Shown: one piece after another, positions 9,079 to 17,349 of the stretch
How the letters are laid out: every line of letters starts with the position of its first letter
Position numbering within the stretch: position 1 is the first letter of the stretch
Position numbers and translations under genes: made by a program
The notes under the pieces: model-generated
Databases searched by the model: none
The model's input: the letters and a program-made list of their open reading frames with translations, nothing else
Told to the model about the DNA's origin: nothing
Assembly: GCA_900470775.1 (NCBI GenBank)
Contig: UCBZ01000040.1
Span: 186,295-250,294 of the forward strand
Source of the DNA: Hyphomicrobiales bacterium
GTDB lineage: Bacteria; Pseudomonadota; Alphaproteobacteria; Rhizobiales; Beijerinckiaceae
DNA: 64,000 nt
Reading direction: 5' to 3'

Positions 9079-11640
9079 TCAGCGGCTGGAGGTCACGCCG
9101 TCGCCAACGGACGAAGTGTCGAGATTCTGCGAATAGCTGAGCTCGCCAAGCGTCCGCAATTCGAGGCGTAGCATCACCGTGCGCGTGTCCTTGGTCGTGC
9201 CCGACTGCCGGTCAGCGTAGCTCTGCGAGTAGCTGACGTCGAAGACCGTGCACTCATCCGTGTAGTTGATTCCAAACGAGGTCGAAGCCGTCTGGAACAG
9301 GCCGCCATTAGCGTATTTCGGCATCGCGATCGTCGATGGCGATGCCATCCAGGCGGTGTACTGGGTACGGAACACCTCGCGATCATATTTGTACTTGTCG
9401 AGGTCGAACAGCACGCCCGCGCGCAGGCGCCAGTTGCTGGTCACGCCGACCGAGCCGTTCAGCGAAAGACCTTCGCGGCGGCGGAAGATTCCGAGGTTGG
9501 GTTGAGGCTCATAGCGCCCATAGCCGATCGAGGTCGTCAGGACGCTCGTCGCATAGGTCGCAGCCGCATCGATGCGCTGCGTCTCGAAGGTGGTCGAGTT
9601 CAGCCGTGTAGCGCCGGTGAAGAACAGCCCTGTGAAAGGCGAAATCTGCGCCCGGGCGACGATGTCCGACTTGTCCGTCTCCAGCCCCGAATCGAGCCCG
9701 GTGTTGACGAGATCGCCGGTTGCGAACGAATTGCGTCCGCCGAGTTGATAGGACTGGCCGAGCAGCATGTTGGCGAAGGCATTTGCGCCGAAACGCCCGG
9801 TATAGAGCGCGCCGACATTGGCACGCGTGCCGCCTTCCACGCGGTCATAGCCGGAGAACTTGCCGCTCCACTCGAACAGGTTGTTGGCGTCGAAGACAAG
9901 GCTTTGCGCATCCTCGTTGGCGACGCGAAGGCTGTTGGTCTCGTTGGGGCGCGCCACGATCTGCGCCACCGGCTCGATGATATGCGTGCCCCATGATGTC
10001 TTGGCGACGAAGGGGTAGCGATACATCAGGCCGATCGCCGGCATCGCGCGGCCGAAGACCTCGTCGGAGGTGTCCGCGATCGTCCGGACATTGGCGTTCG
10101 GATAGCCCGTCGTGTCCGGATTGACCGAGAATATGTCGGCACGCACCGAGGCGTAAGGCGTCCAGACCTGGCCGATCGGATCGATGAAGTTGCGCCGCCA
10201 GGAGACCTCGGCAGTGGCTCGCGCGACATTGCCGGCAAGCCCGCGGATCAGGCAGGTGCTCTTCTGGTAGACCGCGCAGCCGTCATAGAGCTGATAGGTC
10301 GGCGTCGTGCTCAGGTTGTTGATCAGATAGGCGGATTGCTGCGGCAGTTGCTGGAACGCCGCCGCGTCGCGCGTCAGATAGGTGACGTTGGCGTTGAAGG
10401 TCAGTTCGCCGCCGAGGAAGCTCGGCTTGTGAATGCGCTTGTTGTAGTCGATCACCGGCAGAACGACCGGCTGCTGCTTCTGCCAGTCCACCGACGTCAG
10501 CGGCTGGAAGTAGTAACCGCGCATGTCGAACCAGGCGGTCGCGCTCTGGCCGTTCAGATAGGCGGTCGAGATCGACTCCTGAAGATAGGTCGTCGCGCTC
10601 AGGCTCTCGTTGAGGATGCGGTAGTTCTTGTAGAACCAGCGATCCGTCGACATCGACGCGTTCCAGCCGAACGACCAGCGCGGATTGATGAAGAACTTGC
10701 CGTTGGTCTCCAGCGAGCCGCGGAAGTCATCGTCTCCGGCGCCGAGCGGTGCCGCCAGGAACGCTTCCTTCTCCTGCTGGAAGATGCCCGAGGCGCGGAC
10801 CGTGTAGGAGCCGTTCATCAGGCGGTGGCGCCATTCGACCTGGCCGAGCACGCCCTGCCGGGTCAGATAGGTCGGCGTGACCGTCACGTCGTAGTTCGGC
10901 GCCAGATTGATGAAATAGGGCACGCCGACGCCGAAGCCGAGCGGCCCGGTGTTGATGAACTTCGGCGACAGGAAGCCAGACTTCCGCTTCACCGTCGAAT
11001 CCGGCCCGGACATGTAGGGGATATAGGCCATCGGCACGCCCAGGAATTCGAGGCGCGCCTCCTCGTAATAGATCGTCTGCTCGGCCTTCTTGTGGATGAT
11101 CCGCGCCGAGCGGACCTGCCAGAGCGGCGGCCTCTCGGGGTTATCCTTGCAGGGCTCGCAGGCCGTGTAGATGCCCTTCTCGAAGATGAAGGTCTCGCCA
11201 TCCGTGCGCTCGGCGCGCGGTGCGCTGAAGCGCGTCTTGTCCGGGTTCACGACGCGCAGCGAATCGATGAAGCCGTCGCGGAAATCATCGGTCAGGTTGA
11301 AGCGGTCGCCGGTGATGACGGTGCCGTTCGACTCGGTGATGCGGGCATTGCCGGTGGCGACGACGCGCTTGCCGGCCTGGTCGTAGGTGACCTTGTCGGC
11401 CTCGATCGTGCGGCCCTGATAGAGAATCTGCACGTCGCCGACCGCCGACACGGTCTTCTTGTCGTTGTCGTAGACGAGTTCGCGGGCATCGACGACCATC
11501 CGCTCCTGCGGCTTGGCGGCGGGAGTTGCGGAAGGCGTCTGTGCGAAAGCGGTCCCGGCGAAAGCCAGGACATAGGCAAGGCTCGAGGCGAGGGCGGTCG
11601 CCGCGGCAAAACGAGCCATGCGTGTCACGCCCGGAAGCAT
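9079..11640 (-). CDS. lptD: LPS-assembly outer-membrane protein LptD
   Basis: Outer-membrane barrel that inserts lipopolysaccharide into the outer leaflet together with LptE. The 853-residue precursor has a signal peptide (roughly residues 8-34), the periplasmic OstA/LptA-like domain (DNDKKTVSAVGDVQILYQGR, about 55-150) and a long C-terminal barrel region. Paired cysteines in ACEPCKD and in DGCAVYQKSTC could form disulfides as in other LptD proteins. The start could be the second Met at 11619. It follows lptG by 36 bases, so LPS export genes lptF-lptG-lptD form one minus-strand operon with pdxA and rsmA. Confidence 0.95.
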   Translation of the reverse strand: MLPGVTRMARFAAATALASSLAYVLAFAGTAFAQTPSATPAAKPQERMVVDARELVYDNDKKTVSAVGDVQILYQGRTIEADKVTYDQAGKRVVATGNARITESNGTVITGDRFNLTDDFRDGFIDSLRVVNPDKTRFSAPRAERTDGETFIFEKGIYTACEPCKDNPERPPLWQVRSARIIHKKAEQTIYYEEARLEFLGVPMAYIPYMSGPDSTVKRKSGFLSPKFINTGPLGFGVGVPYFINLAPNYDVTVTPTYLTRQGVLGQVEWRHRLMNGSYTVRASGIFQQEKEAFLAAPLGAGDDDFRGSLETNGKFFINPRWSFGWNASMSTDRWFYKNYRILNESLSATTYLQESISTAYLNGQSATAWFDMRGYYFQPLTSVDWQKQQPVVLPVIDYNKRIHKPSFLGGELTFNANVTYLTRDAAAFQQLPQQSAYLINNLSTTPTYQLYDGCAVYQKSTCLIRGLAGNVARATAEVSWRRNFIDPIGQVWTPYASVRADIFSVNPDTTGYPNANVRTIADTSDEVFGRAMPAIGLMYRYPFVAKTSWGTHIIEPVAQIVARPNETNSLRVANEDAQSLVFDANNLFEWSGKFSGYDRVEGGTRANVGALYTGRFGANAFANMLLGQSYQLGGRNSFATGDLVNTGLDSGLETDKSDIVARAQISPFTGLFFTGATRLNSTTFETQRIDAAATYATSVLTTSIGYGRYEPQPNLGIFRRREGLSLNGSVGVTSNWRLRAGVLFDLDKYKYDREVFRTQYTAWMASPSTIAMPKYANGGLFQTASTSFGINYTDECTVFDVSYSQSYADRQSGTTKDTRTVMLRLELRTLGELSYSQNLDTSSVGDGVTSSR

Positions 11641-11676
11641 ACGCTCAATCCTAAATTAACCATAGGCACAGTACGA

Positions 11677-12765
11677 TTACCCATCTTCCTGATGGAGGAG
11701 GGCCAGAGCACCCAGCATCGCTCCAATGGTTGCCGGCAGCCACGCCGCGATCATTGGATTAACGATGCCCGATGAGCCGAGCTCCTCCGACAGCTGCGTC
11801 GCAACATAGAGCATGAAGCCTGCAGCGACACCACCTATCACCAGTTTGGTCACCCCACCAAACCTGAAAAATCTTAAGGAAACGGATGCTGCCACGAGCA
11901 CCATGGCGACGAGCAGAAGCGGCCGCGCCATGAGCGACTGGTAGCGCAATTCGTATCGGGTGGTATCGAGGCCGGCGCGCTGGGTCCGGTCGATCACGGC
12001 CGGCATTGACCAGAACCCGACGGCCTCGGGCGGTGTGAAGCTCTGCCGCACCTGTTCGGGCTCCAGCGTCGTTGCGAACAGATAGCTCTTGTAGGTCTGT
12101 GGCTCTTCCATGGCGGAGACGACACGGGCATCCGCCAGCTCCCAGTAGCCGCGATGGAGCACGGCCTGCCTGGCATCGATTCGTTCGCTGAAGCCGCCGC
12201 CCGCCGAGAAGCTGAAGATCGCGACCTGCGACAGGCCGTTGCCGTCGGGCAGCGATCCGGCCGCCCGGATGATCGCCTGCCCGTCGACGCTGCGCTGCCG
12301 CAGCCAGATGTCGGGGGCTGCGCTCGACTGGGCGGCGCGCACGAACAGCCTTGTCTCGAGCGCGGTCGCCTTGCGCTTCAGCTCGGCTGCGACGGGGTTG
12401 TAGACCAGGATCGAGATCAGGCCGATCACGCCGGCGACCAACGCCGCCGGCTGCAGAAACTGCCAGGCCGAGACGCCGACGGAGCGGGCGACGACCAGTT
12501 CGAGCTTCCGGCTCAGCGTCAGCAAAGCGAACATGCCGCCAAACAGCACGGCGAAGGGGAAGATCTGCTCGGCCACGCTGGGCACGCGAAACAGCGCGAG
12601 CTGCACGATCAGCGGTGTCGTCGCCGCCGGCGAATCGCCAGCCCGCCGCATCAGCTCGACGAAATCGAGCGTCCCGATCAGGAAGAAGAAGGTGCCGAAC
12701 ACGCCCAGGATCGAGCGCGCGAACTGCTTCGTCAGATAGCGTCCGAAGGTCGAGGTCAGCAGCAT
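11677..12765 (-). CDS. lptG: LPS export ABC transporter permease LptG
   Basis: Inner-membrane permease of the LptB2FG complex that extracts LPS from the inner membrane. The 362-residue protein has the usual pattern: N-terminal membrane segment after MLLTSTFGRYLTKQFARSIL, two more before residue 120, a periplasmic jellyroll domain, and three C-terminal membrane segments. Its ATG (12763-12765) shares one base with the lptF stop (TGATG), so translation is coupled. The same frame stays open for 369 codons further upstream through lptF, but this is a high-GC shadow, not a fusion. Confidence 0.95.
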   Translation of the reverse strand: MLLTSTFGRYLTKQFARSILGVFGTFFFLIGTLDFVELMRRAGDSPAATTPLIVQLALFRVPSVAEQIFPFAVLFGGMFALLTLSRKLELVVARSVGVSAWQFLQPAALVAGVIGLISILVYNPVAAELKRKATALETRLFVRAAQSSAAPDIWLRQRSVDGQAIIRAAGSLPDGNGLSQVAIFSFSAGGGFSERIDARQAVLHRGYWELADARVVSAMEEPQTYKSYLFATTLEPEQVRQSFTPPEAVGFWSMPAVIDRTQRAGLDTTRYELRYQSLMARPLLLVAMVLVAASVSLRFFRFGGVTKLVIGGVAAGFMLYVATQLSEELGSSGIVNPMIAAWLPATIGAMLGALALLHQEDG

Positions 12766-13958
12766 CAGGCGCGCCTGAACCGCGCCGTGAGCCCCGCGAA
12801 GGGCACGAGCAGCGGCGCCGTGATCCGCGACAGGAACGGCCTCAGGCGCTGGCCGTACAGGATGACAGCGGTGGCGCAGAAGATGGCGACGACCGGCAGG
12901 ATATAGAGCAGCACCGCGGCAAAGGGCGACCGGACGCTCGCCGTCCAGGCCATATAGGCGCCGATTCGGGTCGTGGCGACGATCAGGATCGCAGCCTGGA
13001 TCGCGAAGGCACGGCCCTGGCGGGTGGTGCGCGCCTCGCCGATGCAGGCAAACGCGATCAGCATGAAGGCCATCGGATAGAGCGGCGCCGAGAGGCGGTT
13101 GTGCAGCTCCGCCCGGAACCGGCCTTCCTGGTATTTGTAGTAGTTTTCGTTCGGATCCTGGTTGAGAAGCTGCCAGGTCGAGCGTTCCCGAGGCTTGTAG
13201 ACGACCTTGTCGCCATCGCCTTCTCCAGCCCCGCCTGTCGGGTCGCCCGATAGCGCCGAGAGGTTCAGCGCATAGCGCTCGAACGAGATGATCGAGGTCG
13301 TCTCCGTGTTCTTGGTTTCGCGCTGGATCGTACCCTTCTCCAGCATCAGGAAGCTGTTGCCGTCGACGTCGACGGTGCGGCCGCGTTCGGCGATGTAGAT
13401 CGAGGGCTGGTTCGGGTCGCGCCGGTCCTGCATGAAGATGCCAACCAGCGCATCGCCGGAACGCTCCCGGTAATGGAAGGTGATGCCGGAATCGAGTGAG
13501 ACGAACTGGCCCTCCTTGACGACATTGGCGACGAAGTCGGCACGGATCAGCGTGATCAGGTCGCGCAGCATCCGGAATCCGCTCGGCATCACCGACAGCG
13601 ACATCCAGCCCACCAGGAGCGAGACCGCGATCGTCAGCACGATGAACGGCCTTGTGATGCGATGCGGCGCCACGCCGGCCGCGTTCATCACGATCAGCTC
13701 GGAATCGCCGTTCAGGCGATTCAGCGTGTAGAGCGTCGCCATGAACAGCGCGACCGGCGCGATACCGGCGATCAGCGCCGGCAAAGAGAGCAGTGTCACG
13801 GTGAAGAAGATCGCCACCGTCTGGCCCTTGCCGGTGATCAGATCGACCTCGCGCAGCGCCTGCGTGACCCAAATCACGCTCGTCAGTCCGATCAGCAGGA
13901 CGATCGACGCGATCGTCGCCATCTTCAGGATATAGCGGTCGAGACGCTGCAGCAGCAC
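12765..13958 (-). CDS. lptF: LPS export ABC transporter permease LptF
   Basis: Partner permease of LptG in the LPS extraction complex. The 397-residue product opens MLLQRLDRYILKMATIASIV and carries the family segment ALFMATLYTLNRLNGDSELIVM in the coupling region, a periplasmic domain (about 125-270) and C-terminal membrane segments. It starts with GTG at 13958, the first gene of the minus-strand LPS-export operon; the 160-base divergent gap to pepA must hold both promoters. The ATPase LptB is not in this window. Confidence 0.95.
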   Translation of the reverse strand: MLLQRLDRYILKMATIASIVLLIGLTSVIWVTQALREVDLITGKGQTVAIFFTVTLLSLPALIAGIAPVALFMATLYTLNRLNGDSELIVMNAAGVAPHRITRPFIVLTIAVSLLVGWMSLSVMPSGFRMLRDLITLIRADFVANVVKEGQFVSLDSGITFHYRERSGDALVGIFMQDRRDPNQPSIYIAERGRTVDVDGNSFLMLEKGTIQRETKNTETTSIISFERYALNLSALSGDPTGGAGEGDGDKVVYKPRERSTWQLLNQDPNENYYKYQEGRFRAELHNRLSAPLYPMAFMLIAFACIGEARTTRQGRAFAIQAAILIVATTRIGAYMAWTASVRSPFAAVLLYILPVVAIFCATAVILYGQRLRPFLSRITAPLLVPFAGLTARFRRA

Positions 13959-14118
13959 GCTAGAGGCTTCCGTATGGGCAGCGGAGGATAGGCCCTGCGC
14001 TGGTGGTTCGCGGAAATGACCCTATGGTATAGGCGCAATCAAGGCGCAAACGGGAATCGTTTGCGGCCGTCTCGTTTCGCCCCGTCCAAAGCCCACTTCG
14101 CAACATCGTGAGCCGATC

Positions 14119-15612
14119 ATGTCGCAGCGCCTGAAGCTCGAGATCAAAGCCCTCAACGCGATCGGAGGGCAGGATCTCGTGATCCTGGTGTCCGATACGC
14201 TGGCGCCGCCCAAGGCCGCCGAGGACTGGCTCGGCGAGGGCGCTCACGGCCTGCTCGCACGCGCGGCTGCCGCCGAGCGCTTCAAGGGCAAGGCACTGTC
14301 GGGCCTGACGCTGCTGGCGCCTGACGGCGCCGGCTATGAGCGCCTGATCGCTGTCGGCGTCGGTCCCGAGGACGAGCGCGGGACGCTCGATTTCGCCAAG
14401 CTCGGCGGCACCATCGCGGGCCGCCTTGGTCATGGCCGCAGCGTCGATGTGATCCTGGCGTTGCCGGAGGGACCGCTCAGTGCCGACCATGCCGCCGAGA
14501 TCGCGCTCGGCATGCGGCTGCGGGCCTATGTCTTCGACCAGTACAAGACCAAGAGCAAAAAGCCGGAGGAGGCCGAGCCGATCACGGTGACGCTGCGCGC
14601 TGGCGATCCTTCGCTCGTCAAGAAGGCGCTGAAGGCGCGCGACGCGGTGGCGGCCGGCGTCGAACTCGCGCGCAACCTCGTCAACGAACCGCCCAACGTC
14701 CTCTTTCCGGAGGAGTTCGCCGACCGGGCCGCAAAGCTCGAGAAGCTCGGCGTCGAGGTCGAGATTCTCGACGAGAAGCAGCTTAGGAAGATCGGCATGC
14801 GCGCGCTTCTGGCCGTCGGCCAGGGCTCGCGTCGCGAAAGCCGCGTCGCGATCATGCGCTGGAACGGTGCCAAGAGCAGCGTCCAGCCGGTCGCTTTTGT
14901 CGGTAAGGGCGTGACCTTCGACTCGGGCGGCATCTCGCTGAAGCCCGGCGGCGGCATGGAGGACATGAAGGGCGACATGGCGGGCGCGGCCTGCGTGGTC
15001 GGCCTGATGCACGCGCTCGCGGCCCGCAAGGCCAAGGTCAACGCGATTGGAATCATCGGCCTCGTCGAGAACATGCCCGACGGCAACGCCCAGCGTCCCG
15101 GCGACATCGTCACCTCGCTCTCGGGCCAGACCATCGAGATCATCAACACTGACGCCGAAGGCCGGCTCGTTCTGGCCGATGTGCTCTGGTACACGCAGGA
15201 GCAGTTCAAGCCGCAGTTCATGATCAATCTGGCGACGCTGACCGGCGCGATCCTGGTCGCGCTGGCGCAGGAACATGCCGGGCTGTTCTCCAACAGCGAC
15301 GAGCTCGCCGAGCGGCTGTCGGCTGCCGGTAAGGCGACCGGCGAGACCGTCTGGCGCATGCCGCTCGGCAAGGCCTACGACAAGATGATCGATTCGAAGT
15401 TTGCCGACATGAAGAACGCCGCCGGCCGCCATGGCGGTTCGATCACCGCGGCCCAGTTCCTGCAGCGTCATGTCAACGAAACGCCCTGGGTGCATCTCGA
15501 CATTGCCGGAACCGGGATGGGTTCGCCGAATTCCGAGACCAATCGGTCCTGGGGCTCGGGCTGGGGGGTGCGCCTGCTCGATCGGCTGGTCGCGGAACAT
15601 TACGAGAGCTGA
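14119..15612 (+). CDS. pepA: Leucyl aminopeptidase (M17)
   Basis: Cytosolic di-manganese/zinc aminopeptidase that trims N-terminal residues from peptides; PepA homologues may also bind DNA. The 497-residue protein has the M17 signature [12 protein letters not shown] and upstream metal/catalytic residues in [20 protein letters not shown] and DMAGAA, with the variable N-terminal domain in residues 1-160. It is divergent from lptF and heads pepA-holC, a conserved Rhizobiales arrangement; 50 bases separate them. Confidence 0.96.
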   Translation: MSQRLKLEIKALNAIGGQDLVILVSDTLAPPKAAEDWLGEGAHGLLARAAAAERFKGKALSGLTLLAPDGAGYERLIAVGVGPEDERGTLDFAKLGGTIAGRLGHGRSVDVILALPEGPLSADHAAEIALGMRLRAYVFDQYKTKSKKPEEAEPITVTLRAGDPSLVKKALKARDAVAAGVELARNLVNEPPNVLFPEEFADRAAKLEKLGVEVEILDEKQLRKIGMRALLAVGQGSRRESRVAIMRWNGAKSSVQPVAFVGKGVTFDSGGISLKPGGGMEDMKGDMAGAACVVGLMHALAARKAKVNAIGIIGLVENMPDGNAQRPGDIVTSLSGQTIEIINTDAEGRLVLADVLWYTQEQFKPQFMINLATLTGAILVALAQEHAGLFSNSDELAERLSAAGKATGETVWRMPLGKAYDKMIDSKFADMKNAAGRHGGSITAAQFLQRHVNETPWVHLDIAGTGMGSPNSETNRSWGSGWGVRLLDRLVAEHYES

Positions 15613-15662
15613 ATCGGTTTGACAGGCAGGCGTTCCGAGCCAGTGCAACGAAAAGGCTTTTG

Positions 15663-16115
15663 ATGGCCGAAATCCTGTTCTTCCACCTCCAGTCGCGCCC
15701 GCTCGAGCAGGTTCTGCCGACGATCCTCGACCGCGCCTTGTCGCGCGGCCAGAAGGTCGTGGTGGAGGTGTCGAGCCAGGAGCGGCTGAGCGCGGTCGAC
15801 GATCATCTCTGGAGCTATTCCGACGAGAGCTTCCTGCCCCATGTCACGGCGATGGAAGCCGACGCGGCGACCAATCCCGTGGTTCTGACGACGCATGCCC
15901 ACAACCCCAACGCAGCGCAGGTCCGCATCTGCGCCGAGGGTGTCCGCATTCCCGACGCAATGGCCGATTACGAGCGCGTCGTTCTGATATTCGACGGTGA
16001 CGACCCCGACGCGCTGACCGCGGCGCGCGAGGATTGGAAGAAGGCCAGGGCCTCGGGCCTTGCCGCCAGCTACTGGCAGCAGGACGAGACCGGCCGCTGG
16101 GAGAAAAAAGCGTGA
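15663..16115 (+). CDS. holC: DNA polymerase III subunit chi
   Basis: Chi links the clamp loader of the replicative polymerase to single-strand binding protein. The 150-residue product shows the HolC pattern: FFHLQSRPLEQVLPTILDRAL, the Walker-like SRGQKVVVEV segment, LWSYSDESFLPH and a C-terminal FDGDDPDAL. The ATG at 15663 is preceded by AAAAGG; a TTG one codon earlier is possible but needless. Its TGA is overlapped by the GTG of the next gene (GTGA, 16112-16115). Confidence 0.94.
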   Translation: MAEILFFHLQSRPLEQVLPTILDRALSRGQKVVVEVSSQERLSAVDDHLWSYSDESFLPHVTAMEADAATNPVVLTTHAHNPNAAQVRICAEGVRIPDAMADYERVVLIFDGDDPDALTAAREDWKKARASGLAASYWQQDETGRWEKKA

Positions 16116-16522
16116 GATTGTCTGTTCTGCTGCTCTGCGCCGCCACGCTTGGCGGGTGCTCCGTCGATATGGGCGGATTCTCCTTCACCTCCGATAGCCG
16201 CGACGGCCGAACGACCACGACGACGAGCAGCCTCGTTGCCCGCGCCTCGACGCAGGAAGCGAGCCTGACGCCCGAGGGCGAATGCAGCGCCGATGTCTCG
16301 CTCGACCCCTCGACCCGCCCGCTGCCGCCCTCGATCGCCGAGGGCATCACCGAATGCGAACTGGTCAAGCTCAAGGGCTCGCGCCCGACCGACGTGCTGA
16401 TCGGCGAGAGCGGCAAGGGCCAGCGCGAGACGCAGGTGCTCTACGCCGAGCCCGGCGGCCGCGAGATCTACATGTTCACCGACAACAGGCTGAGCCGGAT
16501 CGTGAAGCCGGGGCAGGGGTGA
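16112..16522 (+). CDS. Small putative outer-membrane lipoprotein
   Basis: Not recognised as a named family. From the GTG at 16112 the 136-residue product begins with a lipoprotein signal peptide and lipobox L-G-G-C at residues 13-16, so Cys16 is the likely lipidated residue. The rest is soluble, with a Thr-rich linker (TTTTTSS) and a C-terminal part (TDVLIGESGKGQRETQVLY, then REIYMFTDNRLSRIV) that faintly recalls the fold of BamE/SmpA-type lipoproteins; that likeness is by eye only. Start and stop overlap its neighbours by four bases each, suggesting one operon with holC. Confidence 0.72.
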   Translation: MRLSVLLLCAATLGGCSVDMGGFSFTSDSRDGRTTTTTSSLVARASTQEASLTPEGECSADVSLDPSTRPLPPSIAEGITECELVKLKGSRPTDVLIGESGKGQRETQVLYAEPGGREIYMFTDNRLSRIVKPGQG

Positions 16523-16785
16523 GCGAACAAACCCAATCTGAACTGATACTCGAAGCAGACGAAAAGCTCGTGCTGTTCGAGTTGCTGCATCGCTGGCTCG
16601 ATGACGAGCATGGTGCACCGATCCGCGGGGCTGTCGTTGACGATGCCGAACTTAGGGCACTCAACTCCCTGAACAACGCGCTTGAACGTTGCGTCTCAGA
16701 AGCTTTTGAAAGTGATTATCGGTCGCTGGTCGAGGCCGCGCGCGCGAGACTTCGCGCCAGAAACGGCGGACAATGGCCCAAATAG
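16519..16785 (+). CDS. Hypothetical 88-residue protein
   Basis: Unrecognised. It starts with GTG overlapping the lipoprotein stop by four bases (GTGA), as its neighbours do, and reads 88 codons of acidic, mostly helical sequence (LILEADEKLVLFELLHRW; ALNSLNNALERCVSEAFES; SLVEAARARLRARN) with no signal peptide or membrane segment. The coupled start and the even amino-acid mix argue that it is real. Function cannot be inferred; the Leu-rich heptad-like pattern would suit a small helical-bundle protein. Confidence 0.55.
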   Translation: MSEQTQSELILEADEKLVLFELLHRWLDDEHGAPIRGAVVDDAELRALNSLNNALERCVSEAFESDYRSLVEAARARLRARNGGQWPK

Positions 16786-16911
16786 TCAGCGCGCCGCGAA
16801 TCCTCTGATAAAGAACAGGGGCGATCGGCTGTCGATGTGATCGGGATGATCGTTAATTTATCGAACGCAGCAGGTTCTGGCTGAGCGATTCCCGCTGCCA
16901 ACCCTAACAGG

Positions 16912-17235
16912 TTACTGGCCGGCGCCCTGCCGCGATAATTCGACGGTGTCTGTGAACGTGAAGGTCTGTTCAGCGCGACCGGGCGCTGCCAGCACTCTGA
17001 GAACGATACGGCCCTTCCGTCCTGTCGAGGGCATCAGGGTATCGAACGAGACCGTTTCCCTGTCATATTCGACGCCAGAGATCACGTATTCCTCGCCATC
17101 AACGAAATCGACACCGCTAACCTTCAGGGCCCCGTCTACGTGTGAGATGACGTATTCCGAGCGTGCATCCTCATTGTCGGATCGCCAACGGCCGAGAAGT
17201 GTGACGGGGATGCGGAGATGGACGACGTTACTCAT
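16912..17235 (-). CDS. Hypothetical 107-residue protein
   Basis: Unrecognised cytoplasmic protein encoded on the minus strand between two plus-strand and one minus-strand gene. The sequence alternates hydrophobic and polar residues (VVHLRIPVTLLGRW; SEYVISHVDGALKVSGVDF; EEYVISGVEYDRETVSFDTL), suggesting an all-beta sandwich or barrel, and a short Gln/Gly-rich end. No signal peptide. The local GC content is visibly lower than the flanking core genes, so it may be an acquired gene. Confidence 0.6.
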   Translation of the reverse strand: MSNVVHLRIPVTLLGRWRSDNEDARSEYVISHVDGALKVSGVDFVDGEEYVISGVEYDRETVSFDTLMPSTGRKGRIVLRVLAAPGRAEQTFTFTDTVELSRQGAGQ

Positions 17236-17349
17236 ACCTAACTATCGGCCGATCCGGTTAAGGGCAGCCTCCAACCATAGCGGGCGTTCGCACTCCGTCG
17301 CAAACTGCTGTCGAATTATATCCAGCCTTGGCGTGTCCCCGACGGCGCT

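Noticed and set aside
11677-13872. 731-codon frame that would fuse a domain onto lptG
   Set aside because: The upstream 369 codons overlap lptF in another frame and show no family; the lptG ATG at 12765 overlaps the lptF stop.
14021-14033. Possible -10 box (TATGGT/TATAGG) in the lptF-pepA gap
   Set aside because: No matching -35 at proper spacing; too weak to list as a promoter.
13960-15648. 562-codon ORF antisense to pepA
   Set aside because: Shadow of pepA, which has all M17 motifs.
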